The translations under genes and the position numbers were made by a program. Positions 1 through 11,327 of a stretch of 64,000 bases of DNA are shown here, in pieces (the stretch's first letter is position 1; each line of letters starts with the position of its first letter). The notes below the pieces were generated by a model that was given only the letters and a program-made list of their open reading frames with translations, ran no database searches and was not told where the DNA came from. The DNA comes from Undaria pinnatifida (taxonomy: Eukaryota; Sar; Phaeophyceae; Laminariales; Alariaceae). The stretch lies in NCBI GenBank assembly GCA_012845835.1, contig JABAKD010000030.1, positions 2,667,416-2,731,415 of the forward strand, read 5' to 3'.

Positions 1-59
1 GTCCTTCAAAACTCCGCCCCACCCCCCTCACCGGTTATTCGACTTACAAGATTCACTTG

Positions 60-345
60 ATAAAAGAATACATTTATTTCCCTTCACAGCTGTCAGATTT
101 TGTCCCCCTCAGAAAAGGGTTTTATAGTTTCCGCGCACAAACTGACTAAAATCATCCTGTTGACCCTGATAGCTACACCACTGTAGTTGTAAGGGGAGTC
201 GCCGACCTATATCCTTAATGAGGACACACAACTCGTAATGCGCGCGATCGGAGTATCACACACAGCTTGCAAAGATGAGTTTCGACGAAATCTTCGATCT
301 CACAGCTGGAGTGTATTTTCATTTTTTATAATATATACCATATAT
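60..345 (+). repeat. Dispersed repeat R1, copy 1
   Basis: About 280 bp that recurs at 450-800, 25015-25325 (inverted) and 26570-27065. The family runs from 'cagctgtcagattttgtcc' through 'ggggagtcgccgacctat' to a strongly kept core 'gtttcgacgaaatcttcg' followed by 'atctcacagctgg' and an A/T-rich end. The 5' side is next to C-runs. No coding capacity and no clear terminal repeats were seen, so the class is unknown; a non-autonomous transposon is the likeliest reading. Confidence 0.75.
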
Positions 346-449
346 ATAATATTATGTCCCCTCCCCCCCCCTCCCCCCCTCCCGCCCCCCTTTTGATCAA
401 AATCACAGGCCCCCACGTCCTTAAAAACTCCGCCCTCCCCGCACCGGTT

Positions 450-800
450 TTTTTCGACAAACAGTATTCACTTGATAAACTGAATCAATGATGCATTTCC
501 TTCCACACGCAGCTAGCTACGTAGCTGTCAGATTTTGTCCCCCTCAGAAACGGGTTTTATAGTTTCCGCTTACAGACTGCCTAACATCACCCTGTTGACC
601 CTGATGATGATAGCTACACTGTTTGTAGTTGCAAGGGGAGTCACCGATCTATATCCTTAATGAGGACACACAACCCGCGTAATAATACGCGCGATCGGAG
701 TATCACACACAGCTTGCAAAGATGAGTTTCGACAAAAGATTCGATCTCACAGCTGATTGGAGTGCATTTTAATTTTATAATAATATTATGTACATAGCAA
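450..800 (+). repeat. Dispersed repeat R1, copy 2
   Basis: Second R1 copy, in the same orientation as copy 1 about 450 bp away. It includes the upstream portion with 'cacttgataaactgaatc' and C-rich tracts that copy 1 also has at its left edge, so the two may be a tandem duplication. It carries small insertions relative to copy 1, such as an extra 'gctacgtagctg' before the cagctgtcag segment. Confidence 0.72.
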
Positions 801-891
801 ATATACTGCTGCACAGCAAGCAAGCTTCTTACATATTTTAGTAGGTGAAAAATGGACATGCGTCATTGCCAACCGCCGTGTATCCATGGTC

Positions 892-1214
892 GGTCGCCCC
901 GGTGGCGTATCAGGTTATCCTCGAGCCTGGTATTATAGGCCAGTTTCGTGAGTTCGAGCCCCGCCGAGTGCATACTCACTCGTATTAATTCGTTGGGACT
1001 TTATCTTGTGGACAAATTGACTTGCGGAAAGCGCGAGAGCGTGAGTTAGCAACACTCGATGAACAATCGACGAGCAGTGGGAGTGCTGAACCCTATATGC
1101 GCGATAAAATTGAAGGCAAGAACCGGGGAGGAGAAGGGATGACACCTGTGACCACGGCTTGTTCTTCAGAAGCTGGAAAGTGAAAGTGTGCAAAAAGAAA
1201 AAAAAAAAAAAAAA
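892..1214 (+). mobile_element. tRNA-derived SINE, copy A (full length)
   Basis: A tRNA-like head carries an RNA polymerase III A box 'tggcgtatcagg' (903-914) and B box 'gttcgagcc' (952-960), the order and spacing of a tRNA promoter. A tRNA-unrelated body of about 230 bp follows, ending in an A-run at about 1200-1214. Three further copies (1281-1463, 46408-46712, 63241-63545) share the body and all but one share the head. Head plus body plus A-rich tail defines a SINE. Its mobilising LINE is not identified; the tail suggests a poly(A)-recognising partner, which is inference. Confidence 0.85.
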
Positions 1215-1280
1215 GTAGCGCGGAATGACTGACATGCATTATTGCCAACCGGTGCCGCCATGTGTATATCCATAGTAGTA

Positions 1281-1463
1281 GCGGAAAGCGCGAGAGCGCG
1301 AGACTCGATGAAAAATCGACGAGCAGTGGGATTCCTGAACCCTATGCGCGATGAAAATTGAAGGCAAGAACCGGGGGGAAGAAGGGACGACACCTGTGAC
1401 CACGGCTTGTCCAGAAGAAGCTGGAAAGTAGACGTCAAATAAATGTGTGTGAAAAAAAAAGAA
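1281..1463 (+). mobile_element. tRNA-derived SINE, copy B (head missing)
   Basis: Matches copy A from 'gcggaaagcgcgagagcg' to an A-rich tail near 1452-1463 but lacks the tRNA-like head. The bases just upstream (1230-1275) resemble the bases just upstream of copy A (about 853-890), sharing 'attgccaaccg' and 'gacatgc'. A and B may therefore be a tandem duplication in which B later lost its 5' third. Confidence 0.75.
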
Positions 1464-3480
1464 GCAGCTGAAAAAGGGGCACGCGGGCAAAAACAAATAA
1501 AAATTTGTTTGTACCTGGTAACATTTATATTTAGTCTATTCATATACAAAATAATAACACGGCAGGCAGCAGTACGTACGGTAATAAAGGATAGAGAAAG
1601 TGCAGCAGTGGGGACGGTGGTACTCCCAGGCACCAGTGGGAGGCCGGTAAATTTTAGAAAAAAAAAAAAGGTTCATCTCCCACAGGACGAAAAAAGAATC
1701 CCACGTCCGGAACGGCCCACCCACCCACCACCGACGACGCAGTGCACCCTCCACCCACCCACCGACTGAACCTTAACTACATATATATACAGGAGTAGTA
1801 CAGCAGTGCAGCGGTACGTACAGCAGTACACCTGGTACGCGGGGAGCAGTTAGTTGGTTGGTTCTTGAGGACCTTGTTGTATGAAACAACAGGAAACAGA
1901 CGGGGGGAGTTTCATTTTTGGACGATACTCGGCCATCTCGGGGAGCGAGCGAGCCGCCATCCACTACCCACCCACTTACCAACCTCCACCCACGGACCTA
2001 CCCAGTACAGCAGCAGTACAGCAATGCAGCAGTACGTAGAGCAAAATACACCTGACAGGCGAGCGAGCAGCAGCCGATTCGTTGGTTACTACAATGCTCT
2101 CGGGCTGGGCGGAATTTGCAATTTTTTACTACTATTCCCCGCCACGCCGGGGGTCAAGCAAAAAGCGCTCGCGTTGCCGATTCTGCGCACGGCGAGCGGC
2201 GACGGCTGAACGCTCGGTCCTGGTGTTGTTGTGCTTGCTGTTGACGCAGGCGCGCTTGTCGTCTCGTGTCCATGGCTCAAATTGCCAAAGGCCAAAAGCA
2301 ATTCGAAAGTTTAATATATAATTATTGGAGTTCGAAAAAAAGGAGAAGCGGGCAGCGACGAAGCAAAAGCGGGGGGGGGCAAGCGAGCCGTCCCCGGGAG
2401 GGCGATTTCCACGCTTCCCCATTGTCGAGGTGGGGGACTGACCCCCGTTTTTTCGCCGGCACGTCGTAGCGCTGCTGTGCGGATGGGGGACGTGGCGGCA
2501 CCGCGAGGCCGTCGGAGGCCGAGTGGAGTTCGAAAGTCGCAGTTTTTTTGGGGAGTTTTTATAACCAAGATTTTTTCAAAGATCCAAAAAAACGCCACTT
2601 TACCTCGACGTTGTCGTACTATATAATCAAGGACGATTTCAAATACACGTAATATATCATTAATAAGTATAAGGCTAAATAACCATCTATTATTATTAAT
2701 AAGTACTCCGGAGTATAAGGCTAAATGATAATATACTTGCAGTAGTTATATAATTTGAACACTACTACTATAGACTACATATATACACATGTAGAGAAAA
2801 ACACGTACAAAAAATACGATACGAACATATATATACGCTGCGTACCGGCGGTAGAGTACCCGCTATTCGGAAAAAGGAGATGCTCCCTGAGAAAGTTTTT
2901 TCGTCGCCTTCTCTCAACCATTGTTTATACAGATGATGTCATAAGTGCGAATATCAAAAACATCGGGGGAATTATTATTGGCCAAACTCTCCGAAAAGTT
3001 TGCCGGGTCCTCTCTGCTACAGCCTTTTGGGTAGTCTGCCGCCGGTGGCGAATGCTGCACGACATAAGTTGCACATCCCACAAGCAACACGAGAACAACA
3101 CCCGCGAGCCAGGTAGCGCCTCTCGAACTAAAACTACGGGAAGCAACTCAAGAGGACCCTGCCGTAGTCGAGCGTCATTATCTCCAGGAGCTGGGGGGTG
3201 AAGAGCAGTTGCTGTTCCCGAGCGAAAGCTAGTTCGTTACCAAGAAGTGTGGCGCTTCCTGCTCGAGGGAAAATTATTACTTATCGAAACGACCGCCCCC
3301 GCCAGGGCTGGAGTGACTGCAGGGGCCCGGGAGCTGGCTTCCTTCTGAACCGCAAAGGGTGCATATCGTATACTGCACACGACCCCGGGGCGTGCTCAAT
3401 TCTTACCTAGGACGGGGACACCGCAACCCTGTTGGTGAGGTCGCTGCACGCCTCCGAGTTAGAGCCTTCAGGCTGTCGGC
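1464..3480. other. Intergenic region upstream of the RRM gene
   Basis: No supported gene. The stretch holds repeated 'cccaccca' and 'cagcagtac' simple sequence (1720-2030), a G-run near 2371, an A/T-rich part (2600-2850) and then G/C-balanced sequence leading to the gene. The promoter should lie here, but no TATA box or other core element stands out. An open frame of 148 codons at 2755-3201 starts in simple sequence and matches nothing recognisable. Confidence 0.5.
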
Positions 3481-6400
3481 ATGGTGACTCTGGGGAGCAT
3501 CCAACCTGCAACTTTCCAAGCATTCCACGGATCGGCGCCCTACGACAACACGTTAAATTTTCAGAGCTTCGAGCTCGCCTTGAACGATGTCTCGGACCTT
3601 GACGTTCCGTCCAGCGCAACGACGAGCGACCCGGTCGAGGAGCCTGCTGCGAAGCCCGCGCGCCGGGGATCGCTGGTGGTGCCGCCACTTGCGAATAGAT
3701 CTGGGCCAGACGAGGTGCACAGATCAGCAGCAGCGAGACCGGCTTATACTCAGTCGTCCGCGTCCCATCGACTTTTTCGCCCCGCCGAGCCCGAATTAAA
3801 GTCATGGCACGCGCACTTGCCGAGCGATGAGGTTGCTACCGGGATCATTGGCCCTGAGCCCACGGGAGCGGGCAAGGTAGAGTCGCGGTCGCGGGCTTCG
3901 TCGTGGCATGCGTCGGATATGGGGCGCCGAAGGTCCCCCCTGCGGGGTTTTTCGCAACAACGCAAAGACGAGCAGGCCCTTAGCTTGAGCTCTACGAGCC
4001 CTGCGGCGTCGTGTACCGGCCGTAGAAGTCGCGAGGACAGGCCTACCAACGAGGTGAACTACTAAAAGCTAGAGGGGTGAGGGTGGAGTGCTTTTTGCAG
4101 CAGCGTCCTTGTTGAATATTACGGGGAAGCAATATAGTGTAGCAATCGTATGCAACAGGTCGGATTGGTTTTGATTGTACCTCTCTGGTGCAGGGCCGAG
4201 TCTTTTATCAGTGGATCTCTGTCCCGCCTCTGTCTCTTCGCTTGGCGGAGACAAAACTTCTTCGACACCCGTCCTTCATCACGCCGCCTCTTGCGATTCC
4301 TCATCATTCCGTTGCTCTGTCCATTTTTCGCGCAGATACTGGACGGCTCGGATGTTTTGCAACAAATATCGAACCTCACGAGCACGGAGCCGAGCAATGA
4401 ACGCGAGGTAATGCCTAGGCTTGAGCACAGGGTGGTTGCAAGGGGTGTGCGTGTGATACACAGCAGCAGTAGAGGTCGAGTACATTTTCTCGTCCCTTTC
4501 TGTTCATTTTGTTTCGATACTCGAGAAGCAAGTATTTTCAGTTTTTTCTACTGCTGTCACCATTTTTCTCAGAATCGATCGCAGAAACAACGAAGTTACA
4601 TTCTGCACCAAAGGGCGGTGTCGGTGTCTCCAGAGCTCGTGTGTTTGATTCATCCATCCTCCATGTCCTCTGGCGCATTCTATTTTCAAATTGTTCCCGT
4701 GGTCATACCACTAGCCGGCGGCAAGTTTTGCTGAGGTCCTGCCGTGGTTGCAAATCTCTTTTGGTTGTTGCCCACTAACTACGTGTCAAAAGTAGCGTAA
4801 CTTTATTTCAGTTGTCAGCGGGTCGTTTTTTCAATCTCGAGCCCGTGATGTGGTTGACGCGGACATGACCAATGTATCAGCCTTCCCGGACGCGTCCTCC
4901 TTTGCTTTCGGCAGCATAGTTCGTTTCGCATTGCATGCCTGTGGGGGCGGGGGAAGTCACCGGCAACTTTCGATCTCTTCCCTCATGATAGAACACATGT
5001 TGATCATCACGACCGGTTCCCACCCGCATATATTTTGTGCAAGTCCGCTACGGACGATGCTCCGCCGCTGTATGTAGCCTCCTCTTTTTTGCCATTCAAC
5101 GCGGAAACTTGGCCAAAGCTCTCGTTTTTGTTGGACTGCTCGTGTCCTCGCGGAGCCCTTCGGTTTTTCGTCATCATTCCTAGTTCTGTTGACTTTTTTT
5201 TCTCACACTTTGCCCCGATCATTTTCTTGTTTTTGTCGACATACTCTGGTTTTTTACCTGCTACCTTATTATGCTTTGTCGTGCATGGATGACCATCTCG
5301 GCTAGTCGCTACCATACCATCGTCATGACCATCACCACCGCGTTCCCTTTTCATGACCCCTCCACCCCCCCCCGCGCTCTCTTGTCTCTTTTGGGTTGCT
5401 CTGCTTGGCCCGGGACAGGTGTTTGTCGGCGGGCTTCGAGAGAGCGAGGACGCAGTTCACATTACGGAGGAGGAGCTAGCCACCTATTTCGCAAAATTCG
5501 GTGTGATCGAGAGTGTCTCCATCAACCGAGACGACCGCACACAGCGGGGCCGCGGATTCGCTTTCGTCAAATTCTTCCAAGAGGTGAGTCCACAGCGGTT
5601 TCATGTTTATAAGCGCCCAACCTGCGCTGCTGTGCCTGGTACCTGATGTAGCAGAGCACCAACCACACCATACCACCGCCGCCCTGGGTTGACGCGGCCA
5701 CAGCAAGAATAGATGCGAACGACGCGGGCCGGTCATACGCCTAGAGACTCCTAGAGACATTGCGAAAAAAAAAAGACCCATCTTAAGAGTCTACATGTAG
5801 TCTACTACAGTCGCTACCCCTATTTTCTATTTAAGCCCTTTAGAGCTCTCCGAAACCCCTCCCTCTAGTAATTGTAAGTAATTTTGTCCCTCAACGGGTT
5901 TCCAGCTGCAAAGGCGTTGAGAGCGCCCCGTGAAAAGCCGAAGCAAGCGCTCTTAACCGCACTTGGCTCTCATTTGTAGTGGGAAATGTATAACCTTTAG
6001 TACATAAGCGGGACATGCCGAGGTGACCTCTCTCAAGTCCCGACGGCTCTTATCCGGGCGCTCTTAAATCGGGGTAACCACTGCTGTACACACAATACCA
6101 TCGTGCAGAACATGCCCCCACCCCACTTGAGTGCGGGCGAGCGTTGGTCGGGGACCTGACAAAGGCCTCACCTGTAAGTCTAATGGCCCGCCTCTTCATG
6201 TCTACGTATACTTTTGGAGGTCGATGTGTGTTTTTACGTACGTATTCATCATTTTGAAGGACGTTTTGGTTAGCCCTTTTACCCTTGATGAAGGGATCCC
6301 AAGAGGAGTTATGAGGGCTGTCTCATGGAATCGTGCGCGCAGGCAGGCAGGGCTTATCTCGCTGGCTCTGCAAGCATGTAATGTTTTTGTCGTATAACTC

Positions 6401-9400
6401 CGTGCTGTGTCTTGCGGGCCTAATCGGTGTTGCCCTGCGTTTGGGCATTGCGCCGTTCTTGGGTGTTGTTTTGCCTGTCCCGTCGCAGCCTACCGTTGAC
6501 TTGTAGACGAGTTCTCGGTTCTCGGACCCCAGGGAGGTTGCATGTCGAAAGAATCAATAAAACTGGATGTGTTTGCGTGCACGTAGTGATGAGTTGATGG
6601 ATGATGGAGGGCTGTGCTGTCTCTTTCATTTTCTTATACCTGGTGCTACTTACGGGAGTAGTGCTTGGTTTAATCACTTCTGGTTGGTTTTGACAAAAAT
6701 TATGAAATCGATTGAGATTATTAGTGTCATGGGTCATGTTACCGTGTTCATCGTATAGGTGCCATGAAATTTTTATTTTGATACGTAGCGGTTCGTGCAA
6801 CTTATTATTTTTCGCACTCCAACAGCCACGCTGCAAAAAGGTGAGTGACAACGGATCTCGAGCGGACTATGTACTTTTCCGTTGCTGGAAACCTCAAAAA
6901 GTCCCGTGTTTTATCCTGTTCCACCCCTCCCCTCATAGGTCCCGTGACAACAGGCTTCTCAGGTGGCCATCAGCGACGGGGAAAATTACCCTCGGCACCC
7001 GCCGTTCTTCCTTGAAGTATGGAATTAATCGTCAAAGAATCGCATTTTTCAGCACTCCGTACGTATTGAAAAGCTCTAATATCCGATGCGATCGTATTTT
7101 TTTTTTTTTTTCTTGTTTCATTCGTTTTGGATTTCATTTTTTTTTTCTTGGAAAGTTGTGCTCGCTTATGTTCACCGGACAGAACCTCCAAATCCTGTTT
7201 CTCATTTCCCTCTCGCTATCCTGTATTTCCCCCCCCCCACCCCCCACCTCCCATGTTCTTTCGCTCCTTCTCTATGATACCTCGCTTCCTTTCCCCCCTT
7301 CTTTCGCTCTTCCTTATTTGGCCACCTGCAACTGCTTGCCTCCCTCCCTCTTGTGCCTGTTCATGTCTGTTCTTTCTTTCCCCTCCCCCTTGAACGCTCG
7401 TCCCCTCCCTCCTTCTTAACTCTCTTTTCTCTCCCTCCTCTTGATCTTTGTGCGCGTCCCAATACCCCCTCATCTCCCCCTCCCTCCCCCCGCTCCCCGT
7501 CTTCTTAAACCTTCTTGCTTTTTTACCTCGCCCCCTATGTATCATTGCCCCGTCCCTTGTTCTTTCTTTCTCCCTCCCTATCACCGCCCCCTCCTCTCCC
7601 TCCCTCTTCTTTTTTTCCCTGTTTATCTCCCTCCCTCCCTCCTTGTTTTTTTCTCACAACCTCGCGACGAACAAATGACCCTCGCTCGACAGGCAGCAGC
7701 GCTCAACGCTGTCGTAGCAGACGCGTCAACACACGTCATCCGCGGCACCACCGTAAGCGTACAGTGGTCCAGAGGCGCCAAAGATGCTGGAGGAGACCGC
7801 CCCCGACGCCGAAACTCAGCAACCTCGGCAACAAGCTCCAATAACGGATGCTCCCCATCACGAGGCAGCAACAGATCCTCTCCGAAGATGAACATGTTTG
7901 GGCACAAGAGCGGAGGTCATCGTGGTAGTGGAGGTGGGGGTGGAGGGTCTTGCGGTGGTGGGTGCAATCATGGGTTCAGCGCGATGAGGAGCAGGAGCCA
8001 GGGGCATATTCATGGGGCGTCGGGCGCGGGGGGTGGGGTGCCATACTCTTTTTGCAATGGCGGACGGCTCAGCGAGCACCACAATCAGCAGATGGTGAGA
8101 AGAGATGCATCTATATACAGGGTATATGTTCCTACAAGTAGTGGGTACACCCATTTAAGAGCATGCTGAAACAGGCGCTCGTAACTACATATTTCTCTCG
8201 ATCTGTAGTGGAAAATGTAAGGAATACACATTGCTCTTATCTGAAAATGTATGGCTTTTAGTATGGCGGGATATCCCGACTTGGCCGTTCTTACTTGCCC
8301 AATGCTCTTATATTGATGAAAGGATACCCACTACACGTGTACGTGGTATGTTGGAGTGGGTTGTCCCTCGGTAGCGTCCGTTGAGTATTGCCGTCAACCT
8401 TCTGCGGTGCCTCTGTTATCACACTAATAATAGGTACGGTGTGAACATTCCGGTCATAGCGGCAGAATGCGGAGTAGCCCGGGGAGCCGCTGTAGTGCCG
8501 GCGCATACGGGCGCTACAGGGGTGTGTGCGTATGCATAATATGTGAGATGTGTTGAATGCGGTTCCGCATCGGAATTGTTGCGCTTTGATGTGCTGCCAG
8601 GTATTGTGTAGTATACAAACTTCGATGCGGTGCGGTGCCTGGCGTGAGAGGGTGCAAAATTCGCGATCATCCTGGTCGTATATACGTACGCACGAGATGG
8701 TTACTGGTAGAGATGTTTGCGCATTCATGTATATACTTGGAGGCATGTATGTGTGGAGACAATGTGCTACGTGGGGATGGGTCGCCAAGCTTCGGTGTGT
8801 ACCTGGTATTTTTCACGGCGGTGTAGTAGTGTGTGATAGCCGAATGTCTTACCTGGTGTGGTGCTTCCTGTGAGAGGATGAAACGCTCGGGATCAGGGCG
8901 GTTCTACTCGTATATAGGCTTCTCTGGGTAGTACTCCATAGCACTCTTACCTCCAGTATTTTTCCCGTTCTCGTATCATACAGCATAGTTGACGACCAAA
9001 CAGAGCTCTTCTCTCCTCGCTGCCCGGAGGGTGTTGGATGATGAATCGGCGCAGACACTGGGTGTCCTGGATTTCGATGGATGGCGATAACGGTTTGCCG
9101 TGAACAAGCGCTGAAACCGTTTTTTTCGCCCGCAAAAACTCTACTCTAAATGACTGGAAGCATCTGTTTCAGTGTGTTTGTTTTCACATGAAACTGATAT
9201 TTTTACCCATCTACACCCTCACAACCAGTGTATGGATGGCTCCGGTCAATACAGGAATGAGCTCGGGTAAAAAAACACCAGAGATAAGCGTATGACAGCA
9301 AGAAGGTGATTTGACCGTGAAATACCATCCGCAATCCACTACTACTAGCTACAATCCGCTCGAGGGCGAAACAAATGCGAGCCAGCTCACGCAGACTATT

Positions 9401-11327
9401 TGCAAGAAACAAAAAAGAAGAGAAAAAAAAAAAACAATTGAGAAAAAAGAGGGACACAAGGCGGCACGACAACGATGCGTCGTATTGATATTTCATGGTC
9501 GAAGAATATAACGTAAAGACCTGATCTGTGTTTATCAGTGCCTGCTATGCTATGCAATCACGGCTGTGAAATACCGAAGAGGTGTAAAGGTATATTCCGA
9601 CTGCTGGTGCTTGCTGGTGCTGTTGGTGGCAGTTCAGTTTCACCACTGCATGAAGATCCCGCCTGCTCAATAAGTCGTGTGTCGTTGTGGCTGGCGTTTT
9701 TTGGCTTTTTTTTAAACCCGTCCGGTTGCGGCAACCTTTTTCTTTTCACTCGCCTCCCGCCGCGTTTTCACTTGTTAATCGATTTTTCATCGTTTCGAAA
9801 GGGGGGGGGGGTGTTCGTTGTTGGGGCGTCAAAAACATTTATACGGCGGCCTTTGCGAGCGGTTGGTGTTCGTTGATAAGGGTCGCGTTTTGTTTTCATT
9901 CGGAAATGGGAAACGTTTCGGGCGGCGCGCGCACGCGCAACGCACCGCCGTGGCCGTATCGAGTGACAGCTGACAGCTCCCATTTGTTTGTCCGTTGTTG
10001 TTGTTTTTTCCGTGAAAAGTTGCACCTTTTTTTTGTTAGAACGCTTGGACAAATCGTTATGGCATGCTAAGAGACGTTATTTTTTTGCATGTTATTGTAT
10101 ATGCACAGCAGTAATAGTTGCATGCGAGACATACCACGAGTATCACATGAGCCTCTCACCGTGAAGCTGTTTAGTTCCTTGAACCTGTTCTGCGATGTCA
10201 CGACCGAGGCATTTTGCTGCATATCTTTCGGAATTTTGGAGGTTGTGTGGGCTGGAAGGCTTTTTTGAAGTTCGCTCCTGATTTTTGTCGCGTGACTGCC
10301 GAACACTTTTTGGTCTCGTGTGTTGATGAACAGCCCCTGTTCGCTTTCCTCCTTGTTGCGCATTTCGATGTTACAGGTGTGTGTAGTCGTCCCCGCGCAA
10401 CGCGCAGCCGCACTCGGGCTCTCCCAACATTCTGGACATCTACCCTCCGGCTCGTGCTCGTCGAGAGGCAGCCCGCCCCGCGACTCCCACTTTGCCCCTT
10501 TCATGCAGTCCGGCGCACACGGATCAGGAGGACACTCTGGATACCCGTCGCACACTCGCTCCCACTCCTCCGCTGCTCCATTGTCTTCGAGCAGTGGGCA
10601 TGTTAGCGTTGGCGGTAGTAGCAGCGGCGGCGGTGGCGGCGGAGGCTATGGACACCGCGCGTCACAGGGTGGCGGTGACCAGCACCACGCGATGACTGCG
10701 CCGCCTCACCACGTGTCCCCGAAGTCAGGACGTTCTTACGGCGCACCCCCACCCATGCAGATGCCCCCTGTGCACCACGAGCGACGTGGACGCACCGAGC
10801 CGAGGGGTTACCTCCCAGCGGGCGGCGGCGGCGGTGGTGGCAGTGGCAGCTCCTCTTTCTCCGAGTACGAGAGGACGAAGTACGACTCATCATGTGTGCA
10901 CTCGTCCTCCTACACGTCCACGGAATGGGGCGGAGACAGCGCCACCGGAAGCAGCCGAGGGGTGGCGCACGGCATGATGAGGTCACAGTCCCCCCCCGAT
11001 GCAGCTCCGAGCGTCATCAGCAGCAGGAACGGGGGCGGGGCACCCCGCCCCCCCCCAACGCCTCCCAGAGGGTATGAAAACCAGTACACATCAACTAGGT
11101 ACACCGCCACTGGCCCGGTTGGGCGTGCGACGGAAGGTTTCCCCCCTGGAATTGGCATGACCGGGCGACGCCATTCGGGGAGTTCAGTTATGAGTGGGCG
11201 TAATTCCATGCGTCAGGATGCCATCGCGGCCATGAACTGCTATTATTCGGTGGACGACATGGCGAACGAGTATGCTTTCGACGCTGAGTACACCAGCACC
11301 ACTGCTGGTCCTTCTCGCCTCGCATAA
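3481..11327 (+). CDS. RRM-domain RNA-binding protein, four exons
   Basis: Exons are 3481-4053, 5419-5583, 7693-8094 and 10377-11327, joined by GT-AG introns that all fall between codons, giving about 696 residues. A single RRM spans residues 192-273: RNP2 is VFVGGL (192-197), RNP1 is RGRGFAFV (234-241), and the last strand (HVIRGTTVSVQWSR) comes from exon 3. The domain is only complete when exons 2 and 3 are joined, which supports the model. Residues 1-191 and 274-696 are low-complexity Ser, Gly, Pro and Arg sequence with Gly runs, as in hnRNP-type proteins. The ATG at 3481 is the first after an in-frame TAG at 3460. By family, it should bind single-stranded RNA in nucleus or cytoplasm; target and process are unknown. 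Extra exons inside the long introns cannot be excluded. Confidence 0.85.
4054..5418 (+). other. RRM gene intron 1
   Basis: Donor gag|gtgaac and acceptor gggacag|gtg, 1365 bp, phase 0. It interrupts just before RNP2, so the N-terminal tail is on its own exon. A 194-codon open frame (4150-4734, +) runs through it without recognisable motifs. T-rich stretches precede the acceptor. No dispersed repeat of this window was found in it. Confidence 0.8.
5836..5925 (+). repeat. Dispersed repeat R3, copy 1
   Basis: Runs from 'tttagagctctccg' to 'gggtttccagctgcaaagg'. It recurs at 24735-24830 and 61763-61842 with the same order of blocks: tttagag, cctccct, taaattttgtccc and ggggtttccagttgtaa. The copy at 61.8 kb lies inside an R2 repeat, so R3 may be an internal part of a larger R2-type element. 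Confidence 0.65.
5916..6100. repeat. Inverted-repeat element in intron 2
   Basis: The left side contains 'gagagcgcccc' and the right side 'gggcgctcttaaatcgggg', which are roughly reverse complements. The interior 'gtagtgggaaatgta', 'cttttagta' and 'gcgggacat' blocks recur in the same order in intron 3 (8150-8345). This fits two diverged copies of a small non-autonomous DNA transposon within one gene. Confidence 0.5.
7205..7692 (+). repeat. Long polypyrimidine tract before exon 3
   Basis: About 480 bp that is almost entirely C and T on the sense strand, made of repeated ccctccctcc and tttcttt blocks and ending at the acceptor cgacag|gca at 7691-7692. The usual polypyrimidine tract is a few tens of bases. 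This may be a simple-sequence expansion that happens to sit at the splice site. Confidence 0.8.
8095..10376 (+). other. RRM gene intron 3
   Basis: Donor cagatg|gtgaga and acceptor gttacag|gtg; 2282 bp, phase 0. It carries an inverted-repeat element (8135-8340) near its 5' end. The rest (8350-10376) shows no recognised repeat apart from homopolymer runs, such as G at about 9800-9810. Confidence 0.8.
8135..8340. mobile_element. MITE-like element in intron 3
   Basis: The left end 'gtagtgggtacaccc' followed by 'taagagcat' is mirrored at the right by 'atgctctta' and 'ggatacccactac', giving imperfect terminal inverted repeats around about 150 bp. There is no coding capacity. Interior blocks are shared with 5949-6100 in intron 2. 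No target-site duplication could be fixed by eye. Confidence 0.6.

Larger units (their letters stand above)
5584..7692 (+). other. RRM gene intron 2
   Basis: Donor gag|gtgagt, a perfect consensus, and acceptor cgacag|gca; 2109 bp, phase 0, splitting the RRM directly after RNP1. It contains an R3 repeat (5836-5925), an inverted-repeat element (5916-6100) related to one in intron 3, and a C/T-rich stretch of about 480 bp before the acceptor. Confidence 0.82.

Noticed and set aside
2755-3201. 148-codon frame upstream of the RRM gene
   Set aside because: Begins in A/T-rich simple sequence, has no motif and no similarity to any family known to me.
4150-4734. 194-codon open frame within RRM intron 1
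   Set aside because: No recognisable motif, unusual Phe/Ser/Arg composition, and it sits between two well-supported exons whose phases already fit.
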